DNA of 64,000 bases from Didymella arachidicola (lineage: Eukaryota > Ascomycota > Dothideomycetes > Pleosporales > Didymellaceae), in the NCBI GenBank assembly GCA_016630955.3, contig CM049995.1:1674001-1738000 (forward strand), in the 5' to 3' direction. This document shows positions 10,794 to 20,754 of this stretch, one piece after another. A model generated the notes under the pieces. The model did not search any database, had not been told where the DNA came from, and saw nothing but the letters and a program-made list of their open reading frames with translations. The position numbers and the translations under genes were made by a program. Position 1 is the stretch's first letter; every line of letters starts with the position of its first letter.

Positions 10794-11511
10794 ATGTCGT
10801 CCACCGGCGGAGGTTGGGCGCAACTGCGCCAGCAAGCGCGTGCGCTCGAGCAGCAGGTGTGCAGTCTTCGACCATTACTCTCCCCCCACCCACTAACCAA
10901 CCACACAGACAGAGACGCAGTTCCACACATACTCACAGTTCGCCTCGGCGCCCAACATCCCCCAGAAACCCTCCGAGGACGAGCTGCGCACAGAGACCAA
11001 CCTGCAAGAGCTGCTCGAGAAGCGGGACGCACTGGTCAGCCAACTATCACGACTGCTCGACTCGGAAGCCTCATCCTCGGCCGTGAAGCTAAACAACCTC
11101 GCCCGCCACCGTGAGATCCTGTCCGACCACCGCCGCGAGCTGTCCCGCATAAAATCCACCATCACCGATGCGCGCAACCGCGCCAACCTCCTCTCCAACG
11201 TCAGAGACGACATCGACCAGTACCGCTCCGCCAACCCCGAGGCAGACTACATGCTGGACGAGCGGAGTCGCATCGACAACTCGCACAATGTCGCCGACTC
11301 GGTGCTGAGCCAAGCCTACGCCGTGAATGAGAACTTCAGGTTGCAGAGGGAGACGCTGGCGAGCGTGCAGCGGCGGATAGTCGGTGCCGCGAGCCAGGTC
11401 CCGGGCATCAACAGTCTGATGGCGAGGATTGGGTCGAAAAAGAGGAGGGATGGTATCATATTGGGGAGCTTTATCGCATTCTGCTTTTTGATGCTGCTTT
11501 GGTTCTGGTAG
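10794..11511 (+). CDS. GOS1: Golgi SNARE GOS1 (GOSR1-type, Qb-SNARE)
   Basis: Exons 10794..10856 and 10909..11511 (intron 52 nt) encode 221 aa. Gos1 is a Golgi t-SNARE for retrograde and intra-Golgi vesicle fusion, acting with Sed5, Ykt6 and Sft1. The first exon gives MSSTGGGWAQLRQQARALEQ, a conserved start. The SNARE helix lies at about residues 130-190 (YAVNENFRLQRETLASVQRR with a central Q-layer region) and a C-terminal single membrane anchor GIILGSFIAFCFLMLLWFW ends the protein. Length and topology fit the family. It converges with ATP10, 128 bp away. Confidence 0.95.
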
Positions 11512-11639
11512 CCTCGCCAGTGTGACTTTAGTTCTGGTAGCTCCGGCCAGCGTGACTTTTGGCGTTCAAGCACCGCGGATATCCATGTTTGTACAACTAT
11601 CTTACACCATTGAGCGTTTGAGGTCCTCACCATACGTCC

Positions 11640-12596
11640 TCACGCCTTCGTCTCCACCAGCTTCCTAAACCCGCGATTCATATCCTCCATCTCCGTCCCC
11701 TCCGCATCCCCGCTCCCCGCCCACCTAATCCTGCACTCCTCATCCACAACATACACATACCCCACCCTCCCATTCAGCAGCCCAATCGTCTCGCGAATCT
11801 TCTCGCTCACACCCTTGCGCACGACAAAATACCGCCCCCACTCCTCCTGGCTGCGCTTCGCTTTTAGCTGCCACTTGAACAGCGCAATAATCCACGCCTT
11901 CATACTATTCTCCTCGATATTAATATCCACCATCTGCGCCCTCCCCCCAAACTCGCCTAGAATCCGGTGCAGCTCGGGATTCTCCTCGCGCCCCGTAAAC
12001 GAACGCGCCTGCGTCTCGCCCCACTGTGACGAATACACATTCACCACGCTGACCCTGCCCTGCAGCACCGTCGTCGTGTCCGCGCTATCGCTCTCCAGCG
12101 TGCTGCCGTGGAAATTCGGAAAGTACAACGCTGCGTCGGCCCGGAACATGCGCGGGTTCGCCATGAACGTCTTGCCTGAGCGGTACTTGCGGATGTTTTT
12201 GAAGTCCCGGAAGTAGTTTGTGCCCCATTTTTCTACGAGGTCGGCGCGCTTGGCGAGGTTGCGCTGAGACATTGTCATGCCGGTGTAGTCGCGCTTTATG
12301 CGTGGGTTGGAGGCGTTTTCGCCGGGTTGCGGGGGCGTGGAGAAGCCGATTGGGCGCCCGAGGGGCTTGGGGACAAAGACGTCGTCATCCTTTTGGGGTG
12401 GAGGTGGGGTGGGTTTTGGAGGTTCTGGGGTGGAGGGTTTGGGTGCGGCTTGTTTCGATGCGCGCGAGGTTGTGAGGGTTCGAGGGAATTGCTGGATAAG
12501 CGGGCGGAATGTGGAGTGAGTTTCGCAGCGGAGGCAGAGGTTGGGAGATGTGAGGGCAATCCGCCGTAGAGGCGCTGATAGCCTTGGTTGTAACAT
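11640..12596 (-). CDS. ATP10: Mitochondrial ATPase complex assembly factor ATP10
   Basis: Single exon, 318 aa. ATP10 is a mitochondrial inner-membrane-associated chaperone for subunit 6 (Atp6) during Fo assembly. The N-terminus (MLQPRLSAPLRRIALTSPNL) has the character of a cleavable presequence, followed by a Pro-rich linker with a PPKPTPPPPQ tract. The conserved domain starts near PLGRPIGFSTPP and includes RADLVEKWGTNYFRDF, the thioredoxin-like VVNVYSSQWGE and the C-terminal GYVYVVDEECRIRWAGSG. It is divergent from the polymerase gene, with 248 bp between the starts. Confidence 0.95.
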   Translation of the reverse strand: MLQPRLSAPLRRIALTSPNLCLRCETHSTFRPLIQQFPRTLTTSRASKQAAPKPSTPEPPKPTPPPPQKDDDVFVPKPLGRPIGFSTPPQPGENASNPRIKRDYTGMTMSQRNLAKRADLVEKWGTNYFRDFKNIRKYRSGKTFMANPRMFRADAALYFPNFHGSTLESDSADTTTVLQGRVSVVNVYSSQWGETQARSFTGREENPELHRILGEFGGRAQMVDINIEENSMKAWIIALFKWQLKAKRSQEEWGRYFVVRKGVSEKIRETIGLLNGRVGYVYVVDEECRIRWAGSGDAEGTEMEDMNRGFRKLVETKA

Positions 12597-12844
12597 GGTG
12601 GTGTGTTGTATTGAGCGATTGGGGTTCGTAAACTTTACGGATGATGAAAGTGAGCTTCACTAGCGTCGAATGCCACGTGCCGACGTGCTCCCGCGTTTGG
12701 TTGCCGACGCGCTGCTGCCTTTCCATTACACCAACACCCCGGTCTCGAAATGCTACACAGTAACAAGATTTACAGCAACATTACTTTCGCCGAATTTATA
12801 CCTTGATGTAGACTAATACAGCAATTACAAAGCAAAGTACCATC
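12597..12844. promoter_or_regulatory. Bidirectional promoter region ATP10 / POL4
   Basis: The 248 bp between divergent starts must serve both genes. No TATA or other clear site is recognised; the call rests on arrangement. Confidence 0.45.
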
Positions 12845-15290
12845 ATGACCGACGCTGATCTTGCCGCAAAGCAAGAGTACTTCGACGAGCAAAAGTTACT
12901 GGATATCTCAGATGATGAGGGCAGCAATGGCGACGTTTTCGATAGGATCGAAAGCGCAATGGCAGAAATGCAGAACCCAAAACCACCAAGGCTCGCCCAG
13001 CAGACTGGCAGCTTTCTGGGACCAACACCAAAAGAAGTGAAGGCCGACTTTGACGCACATACTATACGACGGCGTGCAGTCACCAGAGATGGGCCTAGGA
13101 GTCTTTCATGCTCAGCGACGGCTCCGGAAGTGGACTTGACAGGTAGTATTCCGGTTGTCAAGCCACGAACAAGGCATCTGTCCACTGCTGAAGGCGAGTC
13201 CACCGGCAAAATGAAGCGTGTCGCATCCCTGCCCAATATGACTGGGTTCGAGCAGACGACCTTTTACAAGCAGATGGGTGTCGTTCCTCGTGAGCTCAAG
13301 AACGGCAAGAACGTCAAACTAGCAGACAACATTAAACTTCTGCCTGAGCCTCACCAGCTATTGCGCGGCAAGATCGTGTACTTTTATCCAAATGACGATG
13401 TGAGCATGGTACGGCGGACTCGCATTCACAAGGTGATACAGCTTGGAGCAGCCTGGGTGAACAAGTGGCGAGACGATGTTACACATGTACTGGTCGACGA
13501 TGTAAATCATACATACACGCAATTGCTACGGCATCTCAATCGGGCGGGCTTTCCAGTGCGTCGAGTCTGAGAGAATTTTCCGACATTGCTGACAAGGGGC
13601 AGAAGAAAGTTATCCTCGCTAAATTCGACCCGTACGTTGTCAGCTCCCGACTAAGACGACACTGCTAATGAAGCCAAGATATATACCGCAATGCATACAG
13701 TTCGGCACACTGATGGATCCATTTGCTGCACGCTTCAACGTCAAAGGTGCCCCGCAACGCGCTCCGGGGAGTCAGATGCCAGATACCTCAGTGTCCGAGG
13801 CGTCCGGCGAGTCACAAAGGTCGCTCAAGATCAAACCTACTAAGAAGCAGAGAGAAGCTGCTCCATCTCAGAAAACAGACTCTGTCCCAACAGAAGGCAC
13901 ACCGAGTCAGGCCGAGCTAATTGTAGAGAATGTGATGCAAGAACGGGTCGAAGACAGCTTCGTGATGCCTTCGTCGGAACCTGGCGAGGAGCTTGTTGAG
14001 GCTGCGATTCCGGACGCGGTGTTTGGAGACGAGCTGCTACAGGCAATACGAGAGACGAAGGCAGTCGCACACCTTCCTATCGATGACGATGATGATGAAG
14101 GATCTCCGACTCCCAGTATCATGGGTGCTGACGACGCTGCTTCAGGCATTGACGAAGAGCCTTCCGAAATGCCTACGAAATCTGGCAAGAAGGTCCATGG
14201 AGATCGAAAGTCTACATCTATTCGGTCATCAAAGAAAGGCTTCGACCAAAGCGGCTTTCAATGTATGGACCCAAGCACCGGTGGATACAATTCACAAAAC
14301 CCAAATGCACACACCATCCGGGTTCTCGAAGAGATGGGCAGACACTATGACCAGATGCAAGACACCTGGCGCACTCTCGCCTACCGACGCGGTGTCACTA
14401 CACTGAAGAAGCAGGCTACGAAGATCAACACCGCAAAGCAGGCTGCAGCCCTGCCTTTCATCGGCTCTAGGCTAGCCGAGAAGATTGAAGAGATTGTGCT
14501 CACGAATCGCCTGCGCAAACTCGACAACACAAAAGACGACCCTCTCGACCAAGTCCTGCGCCTATTTCTCGGTGTTTATGGTTGCGGTCTTGTGCAAGCG
14601 AACAAATGGATCTCAGCCGGGCACCGCACGCTCGACGACCTTCTCGCAAACGCCAGGCTCACCGACAGCCAGAAGATCGGCATCGAGCACTACTCTGACT
14701 TCACCAGCCGCATTACACGCGCCGAAGTCGCTGCTCATGGCGCGGTTGTGACAAGAGCTCTTAGAAACATCGACAAGAAATTTGATGCTACAGTGATGGG
14801 CTCCTACCGCCGCGGCGCAAACGACTCAGGCGACATCGACATGATCATCACGCACCCCAGCGCCTCGCCCGCCCAGATCCGCAGCACGGTATTCGACACC
14901 CTCGTGCCATCACTCTTCAAAACCGGGTTCCTGAAAGCGAGTCTCGCGACCATGCGCAAGCACGACGCCAGCGGCACAAAATGGCACGGCGCGTCGTGCT
15001 TACCTGGGAGCACAATCTGGAGGAGAATGGACTTGTTACTTGTCCCAGCGAGCGAAATGGGTGCTGCGCTGCTTTACTTCACGGGCAACGATATCTTCAA
15101 TCGCAGTATGCGCTTACTAGCGCGAAAGAAAGGTATGAGACTTAATCAGGAAGGACTCTACAAGGACATCAAACGCGGCAGGAGAGGCGAGAATTTGAAC
15201 GAGGGGACGCTGGTGGAGGGCCGAAGCGAGAGGAGGATTTTCGAGGCGCTGGGCGTGCCGTGGAGGGAGCCTCACGAGCGGATTTGTTGA
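12845..15290 (+). CDS. POL4: Family X DNA polymerase (Pol lambda / POL4 type)
   Basis: Exons 12845..13555, 13603..13631 and 13679..15290 give 783 aa; the 29-nt middle exon is fixed by phase and reads KKVILAKFDP. The protein is a gap-filling polymerase for base excision repair and non-homologous end joining. Order of domains: an N-terminal acidic region, a BRCT domain split by the introns (LLRGKIVYFYPNDD to QFGTL), a Ser/Pro/acidic linker, the 8-kDa helix-hairpin-helix region (LPFIGSRLAEKIEEI), a second HhH (FLGVYGCGLVQANKWI), and the palm with GSYRRGANDSGDIDMIITHP carrying the metal-binding Asp pair, then the third Asp in RRMDLLLVP, and the thumb YFTGNDIFNRSMRLLA. All catalytic positions seen are intact. 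Confidence 0.94.
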
Positions 15291-16180
15291 AGTGGTACTG
15301 TTCAAGCGCTGTGGTGGCAGAACCATAGCATGACCCTGAGGACCGGTGAGATGTTCCCTGTAAAGCTTGTACGCGCAACACGTGGACCTGAGTGTGGTGT
15401 TGCATCAGGGCAAGGTTGGATACATACGGACGCTACACGGGTGTTACGCCGTGTCACGTTGGGGTATGAGCAGAGCCTCATGTACTTCTTTCAGTCCCAT
15501 TTCAGGGCTGTTCGACGCGGAATCTCATCGTATTGGGATCCATTCAACACCTACACTTTCCACCAAGATTTGAAGATCCTCAATGCGTCACACCTTTCTC
15601 GTGACTACGCAAGGGCACAGCGATTCAAGATACCAGGCGATGTGCTATGTATCTCTCAATGCAAGATAAGAATACCGCTCTAGAAGTACGCAGCCCCGCC
15701 TTATGTCCACGGCGAGGCAGAAATCGTACGGCTCTAGCCCACGTCTCGCCAGAGGCAGCGGGACCGGCGTAATGTCCTCTTGACAAATGATGTGCATCCG
15801 CACCGATCAGCCCGAATGTATGGGGGTACGTGTCCGTCACCCCGAGCCCATGCCTAATTGTACAAGATCTAAACGTCCTCCAGGCATCACGAGCGGGGCT
15901 TAAAACCACACGAGGCCGGAGGTCAGTTCGATGGTTGGCGATATCGTCTGGTGTGCAATATCGCTGTGTATCGCAGTGTCTTCCCATCCTCACCGTGCCC
16001 TATAGAATGTAACACACAGATCCGGTCATTTGACGAACTCGACGACGGTCAGATGCTCGAATCGATATGACAATGTCGTGCACTGCACTGCATTCTACAA
16101 CGAAAAACGTATAAAAACCTCACCTCACCTCACCTCACCATCTCCCCAACCCACAGCCTCCACCCCCACAAACCCACACC
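15291..16180. other. Intergenic region, no gene supported
   Basis: About 890 bp. A frame of 117 codons at 15330-15683 has no recognisable motif and odd composition, so it is not called. The last 70 bp hold a TATA-like element and a CCTCA repeat (about 16117-16140) belonging to the next gene. Confidence 0.45.
16110..16117 (+). promoter_or_regulatory. TATA box of the small secreted protein gene
   Basis: TATAAAAA, 71 bp upstream of the ATG at 16181, followed by four CCTCA units and a pyrimidine-rich leader. It is one of the few clear TATA boxes in the window, which supports the small gene behind it. Confidence 0.6.
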
Positions 16181-16437
16181 ATGAAGTCCACCCCAAGAAT
16201 CCTCTTCCTCTTCTCCCTCCTTGCCCTCGCAAGCGCAGCTCCCCCCACGGACCCCAGCTCCACGCTAGCCGAGAAACCCGCAGAGGTGGAAAAAATCTGC
16301 GTTCCGAAGTGTAAGTTTATTCGGTTGATGTTTGGGTTCTGTTCATGGGGCTGACGGAACGAGTCACGAGGCCGACGGAGGCGAGGCAGTGTTGTAGTGG
16401 GCAGTGGATTATGCATACGGGTATGGCTTGTTGGTGA
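16181..16437 (+). CDS. Small secreted cysteine-containing protein (hypothetical)
   Basis: Proposed exons 16181..16310 and 16364..16437 (GTAAGT donor, 53-nt intron, CTGAC branch-like site) give 67 aa. The first 19 residues (MKSTPRILFLFSLLALASA) form a clear signal peptide with an ASA cleavage site. The mature part begins APPTDPS and has four Cys: one in EKICVPK, two in RQCCSGQW and one in GMACW, just before the stop. The acceptor at 16363 (GAG) is the choice that restores the Cys-rich frame; another at 16370 would give an Arg-rich tail. Function is unknown; size and signal peptide resemble small secreted effector-like proteins, but nothing shows that role. Confidence 0.5.
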
Positions 16438-16993
16438 CTTGAGGGGTTGAGGGTGGAGGGGAGTGTGGGGAAGTGTGCTGAACACTTCTTTTGAGGGATG
16501 TTGGAGGATTGATGGAGGGGTTGGTATGGGTGGATAGGCGTGGATAGGAAGATAGGGGGAATAGGGCGGTTGTTGTTTTGCGGGGGGTGTGTATGTGAGA
16601 TTGATTTGGAAGGGTGGGTGTGAGGATGAAATATGATGTAGGCTCGCGTTTATGTTGGTGTGCTGGTTAGGATGGGGTAGCGCATTTTACAAAGACTGAT
16701 AGTAGAGGATTCGATATGTAGGTATCAGATCATTTGCATCGATTACTTCTTTCTTGTAGAAATGATTGTAGAGATGGATAAGGGTGGAAGAAGGAAGGGG
16801 GGGGGGGGTCCAGAAGGATAGTAGCTTCAACAGGAACGGGATACATTGGAGTTATAATAAGAAAGGAGAGGGTTTCCGTAGCCTCCAGGTGGCTGTAAAG
16901 GTTTAGTGCGGGGTAGATACACAAGGAGAACTAGGAAGGGGTGGGAGGCCAGGAGAGGATATGCAATCCAAAATATTGACTTCAATAGCGGCT
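16438..16993. other. Intergenic region with a G12 run
   Basis: No coding potential. GT/GA-rich in the first half on the + strand; a run of 12 G lies at 16797-16808. Confidence 0.5.
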
Positions 16994-18633
16994 TCAAAAT
17001 CCATCGAACTGGCCTTCAAACTCGAGATATGCATCTGTGATGCCTTCAAGGGACAAGCCCACGTTGTGGACCTCCGAAACTTCGATGGTCCAGGTCGCAA
17101 AGGGCCCTACAAGCGCGAAATCTCCCTCCACCGACTTGCCAATGTCTCCCTCGATTGTACCCTTGCCCTCAAAGATTGGGTCGTCGATCTTGTAACAGAA
17201 GTCTACCACGACCTGAGAATGATCGAAGTCGATGGTGGAACCGTCGTGTCTGACGAATGTCTCTCTTCCGCCGTGTTCGATACGCGCGAATAGCATACCA
17301 CTGGACGCTGTGGCTCCAATTGCGTAGAATCGCACTTTTGTTAGTCGGATATTTCCTAGGCCGTGCAGTGAATGCTCCGAGGCACGCGTGTCAGGCAGCA
17401 CCGGTGGAACGACCTGACTGATAGGGCTGCCTTGTCGAAGGAGATAGAGATTCGCCGGACTAATGGGAAATTTCTTCGGCTTGAAAGTCTGGAAGGGCTT
17501 TCCCCTGGATTCAACAGCACCGAGGTATGCCTTTACGATTTTGCCTCGCGCACCAGAGAGGGTAGCGTAATTTAGCTGCGACTAAGGGTTGTCACCGAGA
17601 GCCTGTGCGATGATATCAGTCCGAGACAGTATTGCGAACTGCAGAGCTCGCTGAGCCTGGTACATCTGCCACATCACATCGGATAGACCGGATAGATACA
17701 TCGACTCCATGAAGGCGGTTACGGGGGGAAAGTTGATGGAGCTTTGATCGAGCTGCTTCTTCGAGAATTCTACCACTTGGGTAGCGAGCTTTCGGTTCTC
17801 CTCTTCATAATTGACAATAAGTTTCACACAAGCATTATAGTGCGAAATCTTGCTGTTCCGCCCCAACATAATTGCTTGACTTGTGGTTAGATGGAGAAAT
17901 ATCAGTCGATGTGAGGACTTACTTGAGAACTGTCGAAACGCGTCTCTCACGTGTGGAACAGCGTCTCCAATAGCATCGCTGTAGTCCTCGAGAAGTGTGT
18001 TCATGTCGTCTTCGGCTAACAACAAGACATCCCAGTCGGCATTGTTCTGAATCTTCGTGCCATCGGAGAGAGACTTGTGTGCGTCTTGGAGGTTCTTTTT
18101 GAGCTCTTTCTTGTCGGCACCGGTTGCGTGTTGAATTTTCCGCAAGAGGTATTTTTTTTATCGATCTTAGTCTTTCCGTCGTCGCTGGGAAGCTGTGTCT
18201 GATCTGAGTACATTATGTTGAAGCCTTGAAGGATCTTCATAGCCCCTCCTGGCGCAAAGAGACATTGCCCGATTGCGTCCAGGATGTCCAGTGTTGGAAC
18301 ACTAAAGGCGTCGCGCACGGCATTTTTGAAGGCTTCCAGCGATTCCAACAATTGAGTCTTCTGCACTGCGATGGGATCGCTGTAGGCCTCGATTTTGACC
18401 AGGTACAATGCCATCTCATCCTTCAAATCAGGGATGTAGTCTCTGTTAGCAGATATTCTACGCAGACAGCTGTTGGCCGTGTTACTGACTTGGCGAGCTT
18501 GGGCATCGTGATCTTGGCCTTCTTTGTTGTACAGGGTGAATGCTTCCTCGAGCGTCTTAAGAGATGTCCACAATTCGTCTGCCTGGACGCTATTGCTCAT
18601 CACGTCCGTTGTCCTGGGTTTGGGCGCTGCCAT
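16994..18633 (-). pseudogene. Unrecognised helical + C-terminal beta-domain protein, frameshifted
   Basis: On the minus strand coding sequence runs from an ATG at 18633 (or 18600, MSNSVQADELW) to a stop at 16994, but with two lesions. A run of eight A (plus-strand T, about 18152-18159) puts the two halves one base out of frame, and a TAG at 17582-17584 interrupts the frame with clean coding on both sides. A good 48-nt intron (GTAAGT..CTAAC..AAG, 17922..17875) is present. The first two thirds look alpha-helical. The last ~190 codons look beta-rich, with KVRFYAIGATASSGMLFARI and FATWTIEV. A 51-nt GTGACA..GAG segment in matching phase could splice out the TAG, so only the A-run is a firm lesion, and that could be a sequencing error. 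I do not recognise the family. Confidence 0.6.
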
Positions 18634-18976
18634 GACTATTTATGGTGTTGTTAATCTTTCGATTAAAGCAATTGTATTTGGCAAAAAGCAGATACCAAAG
18701 CTCTCCAAACTCGGTCGCAAGCTCGGGTTCATGAGGCAACAGGCAACGCCAGTACTGATCAAGAATATGGTGAAGGAAGTCGCAGATGCAAAAGTGGAGG
18801 TATCTGATCTGCCCAGCGTCGAGGTCGAATTCCAACGCATAGCCAACAACGAGATTGTGAGCAAGTATATGAATGATGGGAATACAGTACTAGGTCAAAA
18901 GTTCCTTCTATTAAGCGATTTTACACTAAAATTAGCAAACTTCACACCTTATTCTCTCTACTACAACGTAAAGTAA
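18632..18976 (+). CDS. Hypothetical protein fragment, divergent from the damaged gene
   Basis: A frame of 114 codons opens with an ATG at 18632, which overlaps by two bases the ATG of the opposite gene (sequence CATG). A hydrophobic start (MTIYGVVNLSIKAIVFG) precedes a Lys-rich segment and a region with VEVEFQRIANNEIVSKYM. It ends where base composition abruptly becomes AT-rich. It may be the 5' part of one gene whose 3' part is the coiled-coil frame starting near 19346, with the AT-rich island between; no convincing donor/acceptor pair was found. Unrecognised. Confidence 0.35.
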   Translation: MTIYGVVNLSIKAIVFGKKQIPKLSKLGRKLGFMRQQATPVLIKNMVKEVADAKVEVSDLPSVEVEFQRIANNEIVSKYMNDGNTVLGQKFLLLSDFTLKLANFTPYSLYYNVK

Positions 18977-19340
18977 TTTATCTAAGAGTCTATAGGAAGA
19001 AAGAAATATATCTAAATAAATCTAGGCTTAATTAAGAAGAGATAGAAATGCCTTATCACTACGTAGTAGAAGGGTAAAGTAAGAAGACTTTTATTATTCC
19101 TTAGATTTGTATAGTAAATACACTAAAAACGCTAAGAATAAGTAACTTTTTCCCTTTCTTTAACTTCTACTTAAAGTACCTCTAATATAGATATTTATTT
19201 AAATTTCTAATAGTAGCAAAGTAAGTATATATAATTCTCTATCCTCCTCAAGAATATATATAATTCTCTATCCTCCTCAAGAATTTTAGAGAAAAACATC
19301 TATGTTGTGTGAAGTTCCTCTATAGAGAGAAAAGACAACT
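18977..19340. other. AT-rich, stop-dense island, RIP-like
   Basis: Composition changes sharply to AT-rich, full of TAA/TAG in all frames and of TA dinucleotides. This resembles DNA mutated by repeat-induced point mutation (CpA to TpA), though no parent element is recognisable. It lies between two coding-looking frames on the + strand and includes a 29-bp tandem duplication. Confidence 0.55.
19226..19283. repeat. Perfect 29-bp tandem duplication
   Basis: Two head-to-tail copies, 19226-19254 and 19255-19283, identical by eye; the unit contains TTCTCTATCCTCCTCAAG. The lack of differences suggests a recent duplication inside the AT-rich island. Confidence 0.9.
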
Positions 19341-19345
19341 TTTTA

Positions 19346-20020
19346 GTGACGCTTAGTGCGAATCTGACAGAGTGGAAGGAACTTTTAACGCATCATTGTA
19401 CTAAGAGCGAGGTCATTAAGGAGGTCACCACCAAAGCGCATGAAAAAGTAATTGAGAAGCTGGCGATACGCTTGCAAGGTGGCGCACTGGCGAGTAACTC
19501 GGCCGCCATTGCAATGAACGGCCATCAAGAATTTCTGACGGCTATGAACGGGGCTTGTACTAAGAAATTCGATACCATTGTGAGCGCCACCCACTGGACA
19601 CCTTATGTGGAGAGCTTGGTCGAGTCCAGCGTAGCTCAGCGATTTGTAACAGAAGCCGATATCAGATTCAGGGAGATAAGCGATGCGGCCGATAGAGCGG
19701 AGGTTGCAGAGCAGAGGCTCACACAGGAAAGACTAGAGTTTAAGAAGAGAATCGATCACGAAAGACAGCAGCGGGAAGAGGCCATTGAACATGATACCGA
19801 GCTCGGCGGGGAGGGGCGCAAATCAGAGAAGGAGAAACTTGAAAAAGAGATTGCAGAAAAAGAGAAAGAAATCACCGATCACGAGCAGGAGATCAGGGAA
19901 GAAGCGAAAGAAGCCAAGAAGAGAGAGAACGAGCAGAAGGAAGCCTTGGTGAAGCGTAAAGAAGAGCTCGAGAAACACAAGAATGAGTCAGATAAAAGGA
20001 GACACGAAGCATTCAAGTAG
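19346..20020 (+). CDS. Hypothetical protein with long C-terminal coiled coil (5' end missing)
   Basis: 224 codons are open from about 19346 to a TAG at 20020, but the frame has no ATG at its start, so it is a 3' exon or a truncated gene. A possible acceptor is the TTTTTAG just before 19346. The first ~110 residues form a soluble domain (LTEWKELLTHHCTKSEVI). From about residue 120 to the end the protein is an uninterrupted Glu/Lys/Arg coiled coil (EKEIAEKEKEITDHEQEIRE). It may belong with the 18632-18976 fragment. No family recognised. Confidence 0.45.
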   Translation: MTLSANLTEWKELLTHHCTKSEVIKEVTTKAHEKVIEKLAIRLQGGALASNSAAIAMNGHQEFLTAMNGACTKKFDTIVSATHWTPYVESLVESSVAQRFVTEADIRFREISDAADRAEVAEQRLTQERLEFKKRIDHERQQREEAIEHDTELGGEGRKSEKEKLEKEIAEKEKEITDHEQEIREEAKEAKKRENEQKEALVKRKEELEKHKNESDKRRHEAFK

Positions 20021-20463
20021 TATCACGGACCTTTATTTTGATAATGCACTGTTACAAATCGTTTCCCAAGGCATAGCTGTTTAAATGACCAATCACGGCC
20101 CTCCTAATTGATACTACTGTCCAGACGTCCAGCACGACGGTTTACATGCCTACAATCTCATCACCATAAGACTCCAAATGGCGTGATGTTTTAGATGCTG
20201 TGCATCACTCAAAGCAACCAACACTCGTTAGGGCGTATATGATCAGAGTAGAAAATAGACTGTGCGGCGGTGCGAACATGAAAGCGAGTCGGTATATTGC
20301 CAGTCACAATGGAGCTTCAACTTGCCGCAGCATGTTGAAGTGTATTCTCATCGAATCTGCTCAATGTAAATCAAGGGTCCAGTCTTTCATCGTCCATTCA
20401 AATATGGCGATGTGCACCAGCAAGAATTATAAAACGACCCAAAGACGCATGATCCACTCGAAG

Positions 20464-20754
20464 TCAAGGATGAAATGCACTGCGTGCTTGAAACTTGTTG
20501 GGTATACGCGTTCTGCGATGAACAGCTCTGAGAAGATGCTGGCCTTTTTCTGTGTGTTTCGCCACCTCAGGTCCCAGCCAGACAAGCACGTAAGGTGTGA
20601 GCACATCATTCTCGCTTATATATTTGACTAACTGACACCTTTCAGCAGGATTGTGTACATTGATATCGATAACAAATATTGCAGAGTTTGTATCCGGGTC
20701 GAACGTGTTGTAGTGCTGTTGCGACGTTGGTAGATATGGCAGCAACTCACTCAC
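20464..20754 (-). pseudogene. HET-domain fragment (relic)
   Basis: Within about 97 minus-strand codons, the segment HNPAERCQLVKYI followed by VLVWLGPE matches the middle of the HET domain, whose consensus there is CINQ-x-N-x-x-ER-x-x-QV, then V-x-W-LG. The preceding DA-x-CINQ part is degenerate (IDINV) and no N- or C-terminal HET motifs are found in the flanks. It is best read as the remnant of a heterokaryon-incompatibility gene. Confidence 0.35.

Noticed and set aside
15330..15683. 117-codon plus-strand frame after POL4
   Set aside because: No motif, no signal peptide and no conserved-looking segment; probably chance.
18036..18166. Continuation of the first frame of the damaged gene past the A8 run
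   Set aside because: The continuation is Arg/Thr/Ser-rich and stops soon, whereas the other frame continues the helical pattern, so it is the shifted frame.
20200..20631. 143-codon plus-strand frame
   Set aside because: It runs antisense through the HET-like fragment, and has no motif of its own.
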